A stretch of 64,000 nt of DNA. It comes from Siniperca chuatsi. Taxonomy: Eukaryota > Chordata > Actinopteri > Centrarchiformes > Sinipercidae. The position numbers and the translations under genes were made by a program. The notes beneath the pieces were generated by a model, which was given only the letters and a program-made list of their open reading frames with translations, ran no database searches and had not been told where the DNA came from. Location of the stretch: positions 11,902,929-11,966,928 of the forward strand of contig NC_058056.1 in the NCBI RefSeq assembly GCF_020085105.1, given 5' to 3'. This document shows positions 20,893-34,300 of this stretch, in pieces; position 1 is the stretch's first letter, and the number at the start of each line of letters is the position of its first letter.

Positions 20893-21185
20893 TGAACTGT
20901 TAAAGGGACCGTTCACCCCCAATCAAAAATAGGCCTACATATTTTTCCTCTTACCTGCAGTGCTATTTATGCATCTAGATTGTTTTGAGTTGCCGAGTTT
21001 TGGAGATGTCTGCATTTTTTGAATATAATGGGACCATATGGCACTCGGCTTGTGGTGCTCAAAGCGCCACTCAAGATAATTCAATAATTTGTTGTGAGCA
21101 GTTTCATGTAGGAACTATAGGTAGAAAGAAAATAGTCCCTACATAAAACTGTCCACAACAAATCTGTGGATTATCTTGAGTAACC
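20893..21185. repeat. Dispersed repeat (GGGACCGTTCACCCCCAA type)
   Basis: It begins TTAAAGGGACCGTTCACCCC and contains GTTTTGAGTTGCCGAGTTTT, ATGGGACCATATGGCACTCG and two near-inverted copies of a CAACAAAT...GATTATCTTGAG segment. It has no ORF. It is probably an interspersed fish element. Confidence 0.45.
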
Positions 21186-22239
21186 GGGTCATGGTTTCTG
21201 GAAACAGACAATGCTGTTTTTTTGACGCTAAAATGTTTACAATGCATATGCTGTTTAATTAAATTATATTCGCTTTTTTTTGTTTTTGTTCATTCAAAAT
21301 GTTTTATTTCATATTATTTTTCATTACATTATTGTTTCATTTATTAGAATTAATCTCCAGTAGATTTTAATTGAAAAAAAAATAAAGTTTTTATTTTGAA
21401 AATATTAGTATTCATTATATATTATTTGAACTACAGTTCCATGGCAAATGAGTAAACTTAATCTGCTGATGAGGACCAGGGGATACGGTTGAAAACTCCA
21501 AGACAAGCAAGGAAGTGGACCTTGAGTTGAGATTGCTTTGTCAACTGTTTTAGAGTCACCATGATTTTTGAAGCCAGTCCCTCACAGGGTGACTAAGCAG
21601 CAGATCCATACTAAATATCTAGATCATAGCACCGAGCAGTCTATGCTACAGGAGGATTACAGCATACAGCTTCGTGTGCTGATCTGTGGAGCACTGTTTT
21701 AACTTGACTGACTGACTCTTCTTCTGTGTCTGTAGCTGCCTCTACTTGTGTAGGGTTACAGCAGTGCGTCAGCTGCTATGAAACGAGCAAGGCGCTCCCC
21801 CAGCCTGAAGCTCTTGGCCTCTCCTTCATGTGTTGGTGGCGCCAGGTGAAAAGGGATTTGGCGCCACCTCGTGGACCCGGTGTGGAATTGCAGTTAGTCT
21901 CTGCTGCTGCTTCTGCTGTTAGCTTGATGACGGTGAATCCAGCTAATGTGGAGGTCAGTGCAGTTTTACTTGCCTCACTTATCTATCTATTGAAAAAAAA
22001 ACCTTTAAACTCTTGAAATTATCATTTTGAATTTACTGTATGTACTGATATTAGTTTAAAAAAATCTCTGTTATTTAAAAGTTGGCTTTAGATGCATCTT
22101 CTCTGTGGTAATCAAGCTGCAAAACTGTAAACTGTGAATAGTCATTATCATCAACATGAAAAATGTTAATCAAGTTCATTGTCAACCTGTTCGTTGTACC
22201 TGTCGCCCAGTGTCAGCTGGGATTGGCTCCAGACAAAGC

Positions 22240-22640
22240 AGTTTAGAAATTAATGTAAAATTCTTGAGATATTATGGAAATTACTCAAGCATTGGATGGA
22301 TTGCCATGAAATTTGGTAGATTCATGTCCCTCTCAGAATTAATTGTATCCTTTAACTTTTCATCTAGCCCCATCATCAGGTCATTGATTACTAACCAGAT
22401 ACCTGCAAGACTAATGATATTCCCACCAGTCTTAGCTCTTCTTTGTATTTAGTGCTTATTAGCCAATGTTAGCAATAGCATGCTAACATGCCAATCTAAG
22501 GTGGAGAACATGGTAAACATTATACTCACTAAACACCCTCATGTTAGCATCGTCACTGTGGGCATGTTAGCATGGTGGCGTTAGCATTTAGCTCAAAGCA
22601 CCACTGTGCCCAAGTTCAGTCTCACAGAGCCACTAACATG
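22240..22640 (+). repeat. Dispersed repeat rich in TTAGCATG, plus orientation
   Basis: It contains GGATTGCCATGAAATTTGGT, a series of GCTAACATG/TTAGCATGG motifs, and GCATTTAGCTCAAAGCACCA. A related copy lies in the opposite orientation at 29.64-30.06 kb. It looks like the 3' part of a retroelement, but no coding domain is visible. Confidence 0.5.
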
Positions 22641-23999
22641 GCTGATTCTTAGTCTTCTTAATCGATTTATAGGTTAAATGCCCCTTGAATTACAATAATT
22701 TTAAATTTAACTACTATTCACTTGACATTGCCCTGATAACAGGTTTACACTAATTGATGCCTTCAACTGCAACTGCAGTTCATAAACCCAATCACAAGGT
22801 ACTACTTAGTTCACCATTTAGTACCATACTATTAACATGTTAGGGGCCTACACATCAAACACAAACATTTTTGTCAAGACATTTCTTACATTAATTCTAA
22901 AATAACTCTAACTCTAAACTATTTAGTAAAGAGCTTTTGCTCATTAGCAGGATTGATCCATCATGCAGAATGTAAGATATGTGGACTATGTGGCAAAAAA
23001 TGTAGCTCAGACTTGTAACTTTCAAAGATGTGTTTGTTTCCATAATGATCTGGAAATTGCAGAGCACTGACTCTGAGTCTCAAGTGACTGACTTCACTCC
23101 TTCTGCTCTCCTTGAGACGCCTGTGGCATTTGTCTGCCAGGCTGCCTGTTTGCTGCATGTCATTAGCTCTCAGACTTGGCTTTGGCTAAAGGCAGTGTAC
23201 CGTGCATGAAGAATTGTGGGAAATTCGGCAGGCGAACACCCCCCCCCTCCAGTCTTTAGGAAGCTTCTTTAGTACTCTAAACATGTAGTCTGGTGCTCGT
23301 AGGAGACGCAGCTGTTGTAACCACAGTGAGAACAAACAACACGCATCTCATTTATGATCTCTGGATTTATATCGTACCATGTTTAGATGTGAATGAGGAT
23401 CCCCTATCAGAATGGGAGTGATTCAAAAATGTATAATTTTTTTATATACCCCCCCCCATCTTGTTAGGTCAGGACACAAGGATATAACATAAAACAGATC
23501 TGAAAGCACCTACACAGAAAACACACTATACATAATTAAATATCTACAAACATTCAAACATTCTCATCAAAAATGCAGACAACAACATCTCTTCTACATA
23601 TTTACTATTTGGAAATCAAAAACCTTAATTTAACACAAATGATCAGCACAAATACAGACCCGAAGCCAGTACCCAACAACCCTATATGTCTTTTATACCT
23701 ATAAACCCATGGCTTTAGGGAAGAAAGAAAGAATAAATGAATAAACAATCAGATTATGGATATTATAAAACTGTTATATTGCCACTCCAGCATTTTATAT
23801 GAAAGAAAAAAAATATAAGTAATATTATAGATTTGTTGTGGCTGCGTAGCATATGATGATGCACATACACAGAAAAAAAATATTATAACGTCAATTAAGC
23901 AATAGTGCTAATTTACTTTAAAATTTAGTGTGTGTTCGTGGGCAGGGTGACAGGATTTAACTAGCATGCTTTGAGCAGAGGATAAGTGAGGAGGGGAAA

Positions 24000-24269
24000 G
24001 AGCAAGTGCTTTAGAGAGGGCAAGAGGGAGTGAGAGAGCGCATATGTGCAGGAAGGTGGGAGGGTTGGAGAGAGAGAGAGTGGGGGGGAGGACAAGCGGA
24101 TGGGTGCTGTGAAATCCGTTAACAGGGGAGCTCTGTGCATTTGTTAGACGTCTTGGCTGTTTGCCCAACTTGGCTCATTGTAATCGAGGCATGATCGTCG
24201 ACTCCAGGCAGCCCTCTCTGCCGCCTCGGCTGCCTCGCGCCTGGACCCAGCCCAGCTCACACCGCTGAC
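24000..24269 (+). promoter_or_regulatory. ccdc9b: Probable ccdc9b promoter/5' UTR
   Basis: A purine-rich (GAGAGA) stretch is followed by a locally GC-rich segment with several CpGs directly before the ATG at 24270. No TATA box is obvious. The transcription start site cannot be placed from the sequence. Confidence 0.35.
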
Positions 24270-27200
24270 ATGGAAAGAGCCGTGAGTACCTTCTCTCTCC
24301 TTCCCCTCTCTCTTCTCATCACACACTCTTCAGCTCTCTCTCTCTGGTATTAGGTTCCCCCTCTTCCAGTTCTGCTCTGTCGCAGATTTGGCTGTGGCTA
24401 CATGCAGCGTTTCAGTTGGGTCTATGGCTCTTTCTCTCCCCTGTTGTAGCTCCTGTAGGAGGCAGGAACGCTGGGTAGGGAGAAAGCCTTGGCAGCTTTC
24501 TCTCTGCAGGGCCCCCTCCTCCCCTCCGCCTGCCTGTCCGGGCATGGGTGCCGTCCGCTGGCAGACCCACAACGTCTCTGTGTGTTTTGTGGTTGTGTGT
24601 GTATGTGTGCACGTTAGCCTTGCTGCTGCACAAACACAGAACTGGCCGGCAGAACCCAGAGGGGTACGGTCCCCACACAGTCTCCCCACTTTGGTTTGTG
24701 GAGGCCGGCGTTCACTTCAGTCTCCGCCATTGGCTTCGCTGAGATTCAGAGTCAGCATCGTGTCTCTCCCTTGCGCCTATTCTTGGTGGTATGTCCTCAT
24801 GGTCTGTTGTGTTTGGATACCCTGACAACTAGAAGCTGTGAGGTAGCCACTTTCCAGCCTGCCGCCTCTCTGAGTGAGTCCCAACTTTTCTCATGCTCAC
24901 TGTGTCTTTGCAGGTTTGACACAACTGCCTTCAGGATGTGTAGTTTTTGTTGTTTTACTAAAAGTCTGTGCTGTCACCTTACATTTAAAAAAGGTCTGAT
25001 CTCTCTTATATAAAGATGTGTGGTAGCTGAACTCAAACTGTTCAACAACATATCAGTGGCAGCCATTCTTTGCAGGCGTAACAACGGCAGCGATGGAAAA
25101 ACGAAATAATGTCTTGCAGTCCTAATGTGGTGGTCTTTGTGCGCTTGCTAGCCATGAGTCATCATTCTGTGCTAGTAATATCACATATAAGCAGCCTTGA
25201 CTCTCTTGTCGTCACTGGTGCAACAGTGGAGGATGACTGACTCACTTTGGCAGGTCTACTTCCTGCCTCTGTCAAGAAGGTTTGACCCCTCCGAATAATT
25301 TATACAGAGTGTGGAGAATGGGATACTTCAAAATGAATTATGTTTTTTTTTTTTACAGTTTCAACAAGCACCAGTGGCAACTTTTCTATTTGATGGCGTT
25401 GTTGTCACTCTCCTCAGCTGTGAATAACAACAGATGTTGCCAGCATTGATTCAAAGTGGGAAAAACTTCAGCAGATTGAGTTGAGAGCTCCTTTTTTGAC
25501 AATGGTTTTCTTTCATTGAGTATTATCTGACTACTGTTGTTTGTGTGCCGAATGAAATCTTTGTGACGAGAAATGCATCCCCCCAGTTATTTGCTCAATA
25601 AGCAAACATCAGACGCAGGGATGAAACAGCCGCAAACTCTCTCCCATCTTTTCAAAGTTTTGGCACATATTTGCCTATCACATCACTTTCTCTTATAAAG
25701 AGAGAGAGAATTATTACTGTTAAAACTTACATTTTGTTGTCTGGCTTCAAGCTTAAACTACAAGCTGAGCGCAAGTGAGCAGTTTGCTTGAGAGAAGAAA
25801 TGTTTTTTTTTCTTTTAGTATCATCTCATTGCCTGGGGCATGTTTCTTTGGAACAATATGCTACATTTTATATGAGGCAGAAGCTGCCTTGTGACCAGTC
25901 CTCGTGCTGAAGTTTCAAATACACTGGTGTACCAGTTAAAAGGATTAGTTCAACATTTTAGGAAATATGCTAATTTGCCTTCTTGCCGAGAGGTAGATGA
26001 GAAGGTCGATACCACTCTCATGTCTGTACGTTAAAAATATGAAGCTAAAGCCAGCAGGCGGTTAGCACAAAGACTGGAAACAGGGAAACAGCTAGCCTGG
26101 CTCTGTCCAAAGGTAACAAAATCCATCAGCTTCCTCTTTCATGGCATCTCTGACATGTAACGCACCTGACCTGAACCTCTAGCGATAATGTTCTTTAAAG
26201 AAAGTGGCATACTCTCTTAACCCTCGTACTGCAGAGAGGAGTTACTTTAGTTTGCTCTACAGCCAAGTAAAGGAACCACACTTTCCCCACTCACCCATCC
26301 CGCCGCAACTAAGAAAAACTACACAGACCAGATTGGAGAGGGAACATTAAGTTACTGCAGGCTAAAGGAAATGAGATCTCTGTGTTGGAGATGGTTGATG
26401 CCTCCTAGAATTATTATTCTATAATATTTTCCTAATCTTGTCTGTTTTAAATATTTGTGCACATTCCTTCAACTCAGCAGCCCTCTTGCACATGTTTGCA
26501 GTTGGTACAGCAAGTTGAAGAGAGATTTTCTTGAAAGGAAATGTTAACACTCACCTAGTTGCCGTTCCATGAGAGCACATTCGGTATGGGGCCTCTTGTC
26601 ATGTGAGGAGGCATGCCCTGATGACCGCATTGGGATGTTTAGGATGCTCTGCATATGCATTCTCCCTGTGTAACTGAGCTTCGTAATGAATGCTCCATCT
26701 GTAGTAGGTGTGTTAGTGTTGTGTTATTGCAGCACAAGGGACATTTTCCTTTTTTCTTCTTTTTTAAATTTCATTTTATTTTGAACTTTTAGACCTACAC
26801 ACAGACACACCCACCAACAGACAACGAAAAAAAACTTTGGTTAAACTTATATTACATATGGAAATAATATCTGAACATCAAATTTATTTTGGTACAGACC
26901 TAAATGTGTCCATCGCAACAAGTATTGAGAACCCTCAAGTACCAAAAGCTGGCATACAGTTTCTGGTCAGATTTGTAATCATTGTTTTATTATTCTTTAA
27001 TCAGTTAAGTTTAATCAGTTTTGCCAGTTTTACACTATTTTATGTGGGCAAAGTTCTTGTACAGCTGCTTATGTTTAGACAATATCATTTGAGAACCTTG
27101 GCTTCTTTTATTAAATGAAAGAAATGTTGTGTAGAAAAAAGTTTATTTCTCAAAGTATGGTAAAAAAAAATATTATTCTGGTGTCTGTATCCTAGACTCA

Positions 27201-30200
27201 GGTATCAAAGTAGTATCAAAACATTTCATACGATGCCCAGAAGCTTAAAATGCAAGGCTGCAACAAATTTCTGCTGAGGCACTAAAGAAAAAGTTTGCAC
27301 AATTAGCCATAATTTTGAAATGTGAGGGTACTGTGTCTCTTCCCAGACTCCCAGTGACGTGATGCCCAAGAGGGATCACGAGAGAGACCTGGAGCTGGAC
27401 AAGAAGATTGAGGCTCTCCGCAGGAAGAATGAAGTGCTCATGAAGAGGTACAAGGTAAGGACAAGTGCTTGCAGGCACAGAAGCTTCTCTGGAGTCCAAA
27501 TTTCAAAATTTCACTGGTCACCATCAGGTGTAGAAATGTAAGTCTGGGGCATTTGTCTTTTCTATGGTTGCCTGCAGCTCTTTCAGACTTCCTGATTAAT
27601 TTGCTGTTTTCATTGAGTTGCATTTAGGAGGTGGAGGAAGACAGGAAAAGGGCAGAAGAGGAAGGAATGGCGCTGCAGAGCCGCAAAGGCAAAGCTGATG
27701 ATCTTACCATCACAATCAGCAAGTCCACCAGTGTGAGTTTTTCAATATGAAGTGACAGACTTAAGAACTGATAATACTAGACTAACTATTGCCTTGTTCC
27801 TGACAGCATGTAGTTACAATTTTTCTCAGGAAAAAATACTACAAACAATATGAATATTTCTTGTTCTTGTCTTTGGTTAGCAGGATAATCGTGTGGTGGT
27901 GACGAAGCCATTTAGTGGTAGTTCACCAACTGGGAAAGGACAACAGGAAGCCGGCCCCGACAGGGGGGAAGAAGGCCCTCCACAGGGTGCTGGCCGAGGC
28001 CACAGGAAGCAGCTACTGGTCACCATGGCTGGCAAAAAGGTAAATACACTGCAGTGCCAATTTCCACTCAAAATGACAATACAGGAAAAATTAAAATATA
28101 GGAGACCCCAAACCCCCTGTAGTTTTACTGTAATAAATGAAAGAATAACACAGAAGAAATTCCTCATTCAAATCAGTAAGTACACTTAGCTGAAAGCAAT
28201 GTAATAAGCATTCAACCAATAGGTGTTAAGTAAAAAAAGTATGATCACTTGCAAAGAAAGCAGGAGCACTTAAGAATGATGGATATGCAGCGTAGACTTT
28301 ATTCCATGAGCTGATGCATATGCAAAAGTGTGCGTTCTTAAGAGCATTTGATCACTGTACAGCTAGAGTAGGTCAGACAGCAGACAAAATTTGAGGATAC
28401 TGAACTGAAAATATTAGGTTTATTATAAAATATGAACTATTACAAGACCTGTATATATATGTCAGAACAATGGTTGAAGCGAATGATGGCGCTGTGAGAA
28501 AATGTTGCAACATTTTGCGATAGTCAGAGCTTTTACAGTTGAGATTATGTATATCTGCTACTCAGCAGGTGCTTTACTTTTCCAGAAAGTTTACCTAATA
28601 TTTTCTGATTTTAGGTTTCTAGTTTTTAATTTAGATATAATACAGTGCTTGAATTGGGCCAATACTCAAAGCATGTTAGATTTCTAACTGAGAACCATTA
28701 CTTAGTAACGCAACTTTCTAATGAATCTATGTACTCATTGTGAAGTTAACAAAATAGGCTAAATATACGTGTTTCCTGTTCAGCCAACCTGTGAGAGTAG
28801 TCAACAAGACTAACACCTTGATGCAATTTGGATTCAGAAAAAAACATTCAACTGAAACAGCATGCTGCTACTTCCTTGAAGTCATTAAAGCAAACCTAGA
28901 TGAAGGAGGGGTGGTGGGAGCAGTCTTCCTTGTCCTGCTCAAGGATTTTGACACAGTAAACCATCAAAAAATGCTCAACAAAATGGCTAACTATGACTTT
29001 TCCATAACTGCACAAAACTGGATTATTCATACCTAAATGGCCGACAACATTATGTGTGGATAAATTATCACCCCTAAAAGCCTGCACCATGGGAGTGCCA
29101 TACAAAGCTCAATTCTAGGACCACTGCTTTTTCAGTATATACATCAATGATCTCCCATTTGTTTGCAATGATCTTGAAATCATGACGTATGCAGATGCCA
29201 CCGTGCTATACACCCATGGGGAAAACATAATAGAAGTTGCAACGAAATTAACAAAGTAAATGGAAATGTCGCTAAATGGCTAAATGACTCCTGTCTCACT
29301 CTAAATGTTGGAAAGACTGTAACCTACCAATGTACTTTACCAATAGATACAAACTTAGAGACTGTCTTGACTTCTGCGTAAATGGACAAAAAATTAAAAA
29401 TGTGGATGAATTTAAATACTTGGGTGTCATTCTTGTTCCAACTCTTGACTTGACTAAGAAACTCCCTTACAGTTGAGGCATCAAATACCTATTTAAATGC
29501 ATTGATTCTTTCACACTTTTTGTACTGTATGACAAGTTGGTCTCAAGCATGTAAAACAGCCTTAAGACCACTCAAATAATTATATAAAAGCAAATAAAGA
29601 GTTTAAAATAAAATAAAAAACAAGTCTACAGCCACACAGCAGTGCTTGAGCTAAACGCTAACATCAATGATGAATACTAACAATGCTAAAATACTGCTGT
29701 TTAGCAAGTAATGTTTAACATGTTCTACATCTTAGTTTGGTGTGTTAGCTAATGTTTGCTAATTTGCACTAAATGTGTTAGTACACTGGAGGCTGATGGG
29801 AATGTCGTTAGTTTTTGTCATAAACCAAAGTATTGGACAAATTAAAAATTTGAAATGTCAACTTGCTGGTGGCGCTACACAAGAAGTCTGGGGATTGCCA
29901 AAGTCATTAGGATACATTCTCTGGGCACCAGGGATATCTGTATCACATTTTATGGCAATGCATCCAATAGTTGTTGAGATAGTTATTTTGTCTGGTGGGC
30001 TGAAGTGTGGTGGGCCGACCGATAGACCGACAGATCCATAGAGATATGATGCTAGCATGGCTAAAAATGTGCAGCTGTGTGAGGCACAATATGTAATCTT
30101 GTAATCAGAAAGCTGCTGGATGAAATCTTACATTTGTGCTAGCGCTATCAAAATCCTCTGTCCATGAATAGTCTGTATAGAGGCCAGCCGGTGTTGGGGT

Positions 30201-30526
30201 AAATGTTTTGATTTGTGCACATGAATTACTGTTAAAATATTGTATTACAAATAAGTAGTTTCTACACTCAAAAGTGTTGTTCTTGTGCACAATTTGGACA
30301 TGATGAGGACTAGCACTCTCATATTACAAGGCACATTGCTACTGTTATGACACTCCAAAATGAGTAACTGTCTCTCCAGGGTAAGAGGGTGGTGAGTGAG
30401 AGGCCAGAGAAGAGGCCGGGCCCTGTGGACGTCAAGAACCCTACAGATGACGGACAGGCGAGGCGGGTGGAGTCAGCGGGGAGGGGACAGCCACATCACA
30501 TGATTAAGAGAGACACAGCAGCACAG
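24270..30526 (+). CDS. ccdc9b: ccdc9b exons 1-5
   Basis: Exons: 24270-24281 (ATG GAA AGA GCC, donor GTGAGT), 27347-27454, 27628-27732, 27884-28039 (or from 27881, adding one Gln), 30380-30526. Intron 1 is 3.1 kb. All phases are 0 in this half. The exon 5 donor is GTCTGA, a weak site. Exon 2 has a second in-frame ATG (VMPKRDHERD) that could serve as a downstream start. Confidence 0.85.
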
Positions 30527-31304
30527 GTCTGAATCATACACTCTGAACACTCCAGTGATCATACGCTTCAGCACTTAAAACCCAGCATGCACCGTTCAGT
30601 CTGCTTCCACTCTCACATCCCCCTTTGTTCATTCTCTCGTGCTGCACTGATGTGTTTTACATAGATGTCAGACATGTCGGCTGGCCACACCCCTCCAGTG
30701 ATGGAGCACAAAGGTTTGTGGACAGGAGGTGGACTGGGGCTATGACTGACTGGTGTGGGATTAACGGAGGGGGGTTGCTAATAGAGCTGTTGGTTGAGTA
30801 GATGCTCCGTAAAACCAAATCTTAACAAATCAAGAATTTCAAAAGGCCTGGATGACATATTTCTTTTTTTTAGTGTAATTCCCACACAGGTCTGATGGTT
30901 ATTTATTTTATTTTCTCCCTCTTAGGAGCTTTTGTATTTTTATCAAAAGGAAAGTCACTCAACCTCTGGATGTAGATGCCTTTCGGTGTGAGGAACAGGC
31001 TGTAAAGTTCACAGAGTCCCTCTAGGGCCATGAAAGATAGATGGATGCTCTTGTCCCAACAAAAGACCTTGTTATCAATAGTATGAGATTGGAGATACTG
31101 TGTTTAACATCAATAGCTTTACTATATACTGTAGATCTCAGATCCCATGTTTAATGCAGATAGGCACAGACACGTGCGCATGCAGTACCTCTGGCTGGGC
31201 TGTGAAATGCCACACTGTCACTGACCTTAGGCTCCCTGGGTATGCAAAAACTCTGCAGCAGCTGCTCTGCCTCAGTCTGAAACACACACACACACACACA
31301 CACA

Positions 31305-31345
<41 letters not shown>

Positions 31346-34300
31346 CCACACACTCACAGACCCACACAAGCTGCTCAATCAATAAGCTGATGCACATCAC
31401 AGACGGCTGATCCTCACCACTGTAAACATAGTCGCAGGAGGGGTCTCTGGACACAAAACCAGTGGAAGCTCTTTCTAAATATGCATATATATATATATGC
31501 ACATGCATTACTGTTTGTATTACAAATAAGTAATTTCTACGCTCAAATGACTTCTTCTTATGCACAATTTGGGCATGATGAGGAACGACACTTGAATATT
31601 ACATGTCATATATATTTTGTCTGCTTCTGATTGGCTGATACACTGAGTGCTGCTCACTAGCTCATCTGAGTTAATGTGCACTAAATCTATGGGCTGAACA
31701 CGCTGTTCTCTTGCCTTTATTTCTGGTCTGTCCCCCTTTGTTTATCATGTGGACTGAATCAGCACTTGAACAGTAGCCAGCGCTCCAGCGCACCAGTCAT
31801 CTGTGAATCCCAGAGACCTGGTTTCCATGTGGTTGCTGTTTACATAACCAGTATCATTTAACATGGTTTATTGAGAGCGGCGGGGAAAACACTGCAAAAG
31901 GGTGTTGATGGGAGGAGAAAATGTCATGGATCTATCTGGCAAGTGTTAGAAAAATATATCCATGATAAAACTGCACATTGCTATGGGTTTTGCCATGCCT
32001 CTGAAATATTTTTCTAATGAGTGTGAGTGTGTGTTGGACACCCTGGAAATAAATAATGACTCTGTGAGAGAGGTGTGGTTATTTGGCAGTGTCCCAGGCA
32101 GATTGTAATGCCTTGAAATACCCCATGACTAGACTGTCAGTTCACACTCATGAAAGAAAGAGACAGGAGAAAGGAAATGTAGAGGGAGGGAGTGAGGAAA
32201 AAACAGGGGGAGATTCTCCTGGCAGCCCACCATTTGTTTCCAGCCTCCATTTCTCCTCTCTGGAACCTTAAGTGGTCTGCTCTCCTCTGGCACGATTGCT
32301 TCCCCATTCCCACCATCCTGAAAGGGCCGATTTGATCAAATTAACATTCGACTGCCTTCTCACTCTGAAAAGGCTCATTATGCTGCCAAAGAGATGGGCC
32401 TGGCGAGGTGCCAGGAAAGGGTCAGAGAGGGAGAAGAAGAAGGAGTGAGAGGAGAAAGAAGAAAAGACACAAGGTAGTCGGGGATCTTTTGTGTTTGTGC
32501 AGAAGCCAGACTGCATTCGAGTGTGGGTAGGAGAGTGTGCATGAGTGTGTATGTGGGTGTCATTGTCTGTAGGTACACTAGACTACTCTGTCCAGCATTT
32601 ATTGTCTTTCCCCTCTCGACTGTTCATGCAAGTGTCGCTGTTAATGGCAACATGACTCTTCCACTGTGGTCCGGTGTTCACCGGACCACATCTTTGCAGT
32701 CAGAAATACACTAGAACCAAAAACACAATCACTCTGCCTACAATAAAATGAGTTTCAATTTCCACACCACAGACGTTCAATCACCTGCAAACTGCACTCT
32801 GCTCTGATGACCTCATTGTAGAGTGGAAGTTTAAAACTAAACCACATGTGCTAAATTACACTGTAGCACCATTAGTCCACTTGGGGGCAGTGTAGGTCTC
32901 TTAATCTTAATGGATGTGTCTGTGCTCTCGCTTGATTTGCTTTTACTGTTTATTGCAGCTGTAATGTGACTCTTTACAACCAAGTTTAATTGGCTGGCAA
33001 CAAGTCGCCGTGTTTTCCTTATTGTTATGCTCATCTTCCTTTTTTACTTGTCTCTCCTCTGTGACAGGCTGAGGAGGATAAACAAGGGCAGAGGCACACT
33101 GAGGAGCATCACAGGCTTTCAGAGCAATGCGAGGTACCACAATGCCTCGGTTACCATGGCAGACACACACCTACATAAACACACATAACATATTAACGTG
33201 CATATTGTCACTATCTCTAAAACGTACCCTTCTCAGGATTTGAGAAAACTCATAAGACAAAGGGGTTGTATCTGCAGCTCACACTGATCACATGATTCAC
33301 TGAAATGAAAACAAATGTGAAATACACAAAAATGGGCACACAAAAACACAGAGAAATGCAAATATGCGCTGTACTCTCATCACAAACACTCACACGCAGA
33401 CAGGCAAAACACGTTGCCATGAACACCCCCCTTTTGTAGTGCTTGTCCCCATCTGCATCCTGCTGGCTCACATGTTAACGTTGCTGGAGTAGCTCAGAGC
33501 TGTCTCACAGATCAGGCGTGCGATAAACAGGCTAACTGGGGAGGCAGGGAGGATGGGCTTCAAAGGCCCGCCGAATACGCCACATGACAAGTGATGCTGC
33601 TCATGACTCTCTGCCTCTGTGTACCTTGCCTGCTTTGCAGTCTGAGCTGAGCGAGTGCTCAAGGAAATACCATCTTGAGTTAATTTTTTTTGTGTTGTGT
33701 AAAGGGTAAAGATCAGACAGCCCTTGGCTTTGTTAGCTGTTTTGGTTAACAAATAAACTGTAAACCTCTTTTAGTCATTTTCAGGCCTAAACCACTGCAG
33801 TAGTGGATGATGAGAAGGAGCAGTTCAGCAGTCCAGAATAAAAGCATGATCATTCTTATTGAAAATGGTCAATAAGAATGATCATGCTCTTATTCTGGAT
33901 CTCCAATCTTTAATCCATCTAATTGTGCATGCACAGTCTGAGCCCAAGTCCTGCTCTCTCTCAGCATTGGCTAGACTCGCTGTGTAACGTCCACCCTGCC
34001 TGCCTTGGCCCCCGACAACCTCCCAGCGAGGCCTCATGGAGGCAAGAAATTGAAATGTGCTAATAAGCGCGGTGGCTGGGGTGGCAGCCTGTTGAAACAT
34101 GCAATAAGCGTCCTCCCTCATGGCCCCTGACGTCCTCCGGGGGCCAGAGGAGAGGGAGGGGAGAGGAGATGGAAAACAGAGGGATGAGCACAGATGCCAT
34201 GTTCTCCAATAATAATGTACACAGGAAGGCAACATGTTTACTTGGCTCTGATTGGTCCACACCTGAGGGGAAAACATCACCCATCATGGTTTTTTACCAG

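Larger units (their letters stand above)
18870..23999. other. Intergenic region between the small gene and ccdc9b
   Basis: No coding exon with both splice sites or recognisable protein was found. It contains at least three dispersed repeats, listed separately, plus AT-rich unique sequence and short C-runs near 23240 and 23450. Confidence 0.5.

Noticed and set aside
24388-24825. 145-residue open frame in ccdc9b intron 1
   Set aside because: No known motif, low-complexity composition, no link by splice sites to neighbouring exons. Chance frame in a GC-richer segment.
30665-30713. Constitutive ccdc9b exon
   Set aside because: Inclusion puts an immediate stop in the next exon, whereas skipping keeps phase 0; kept only as a possible poison exon.
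31100-31565. Open frames rich in Thr-His or Cys-Val
   Set aside because: Translations of the CA/GT microsatellite; not genes.
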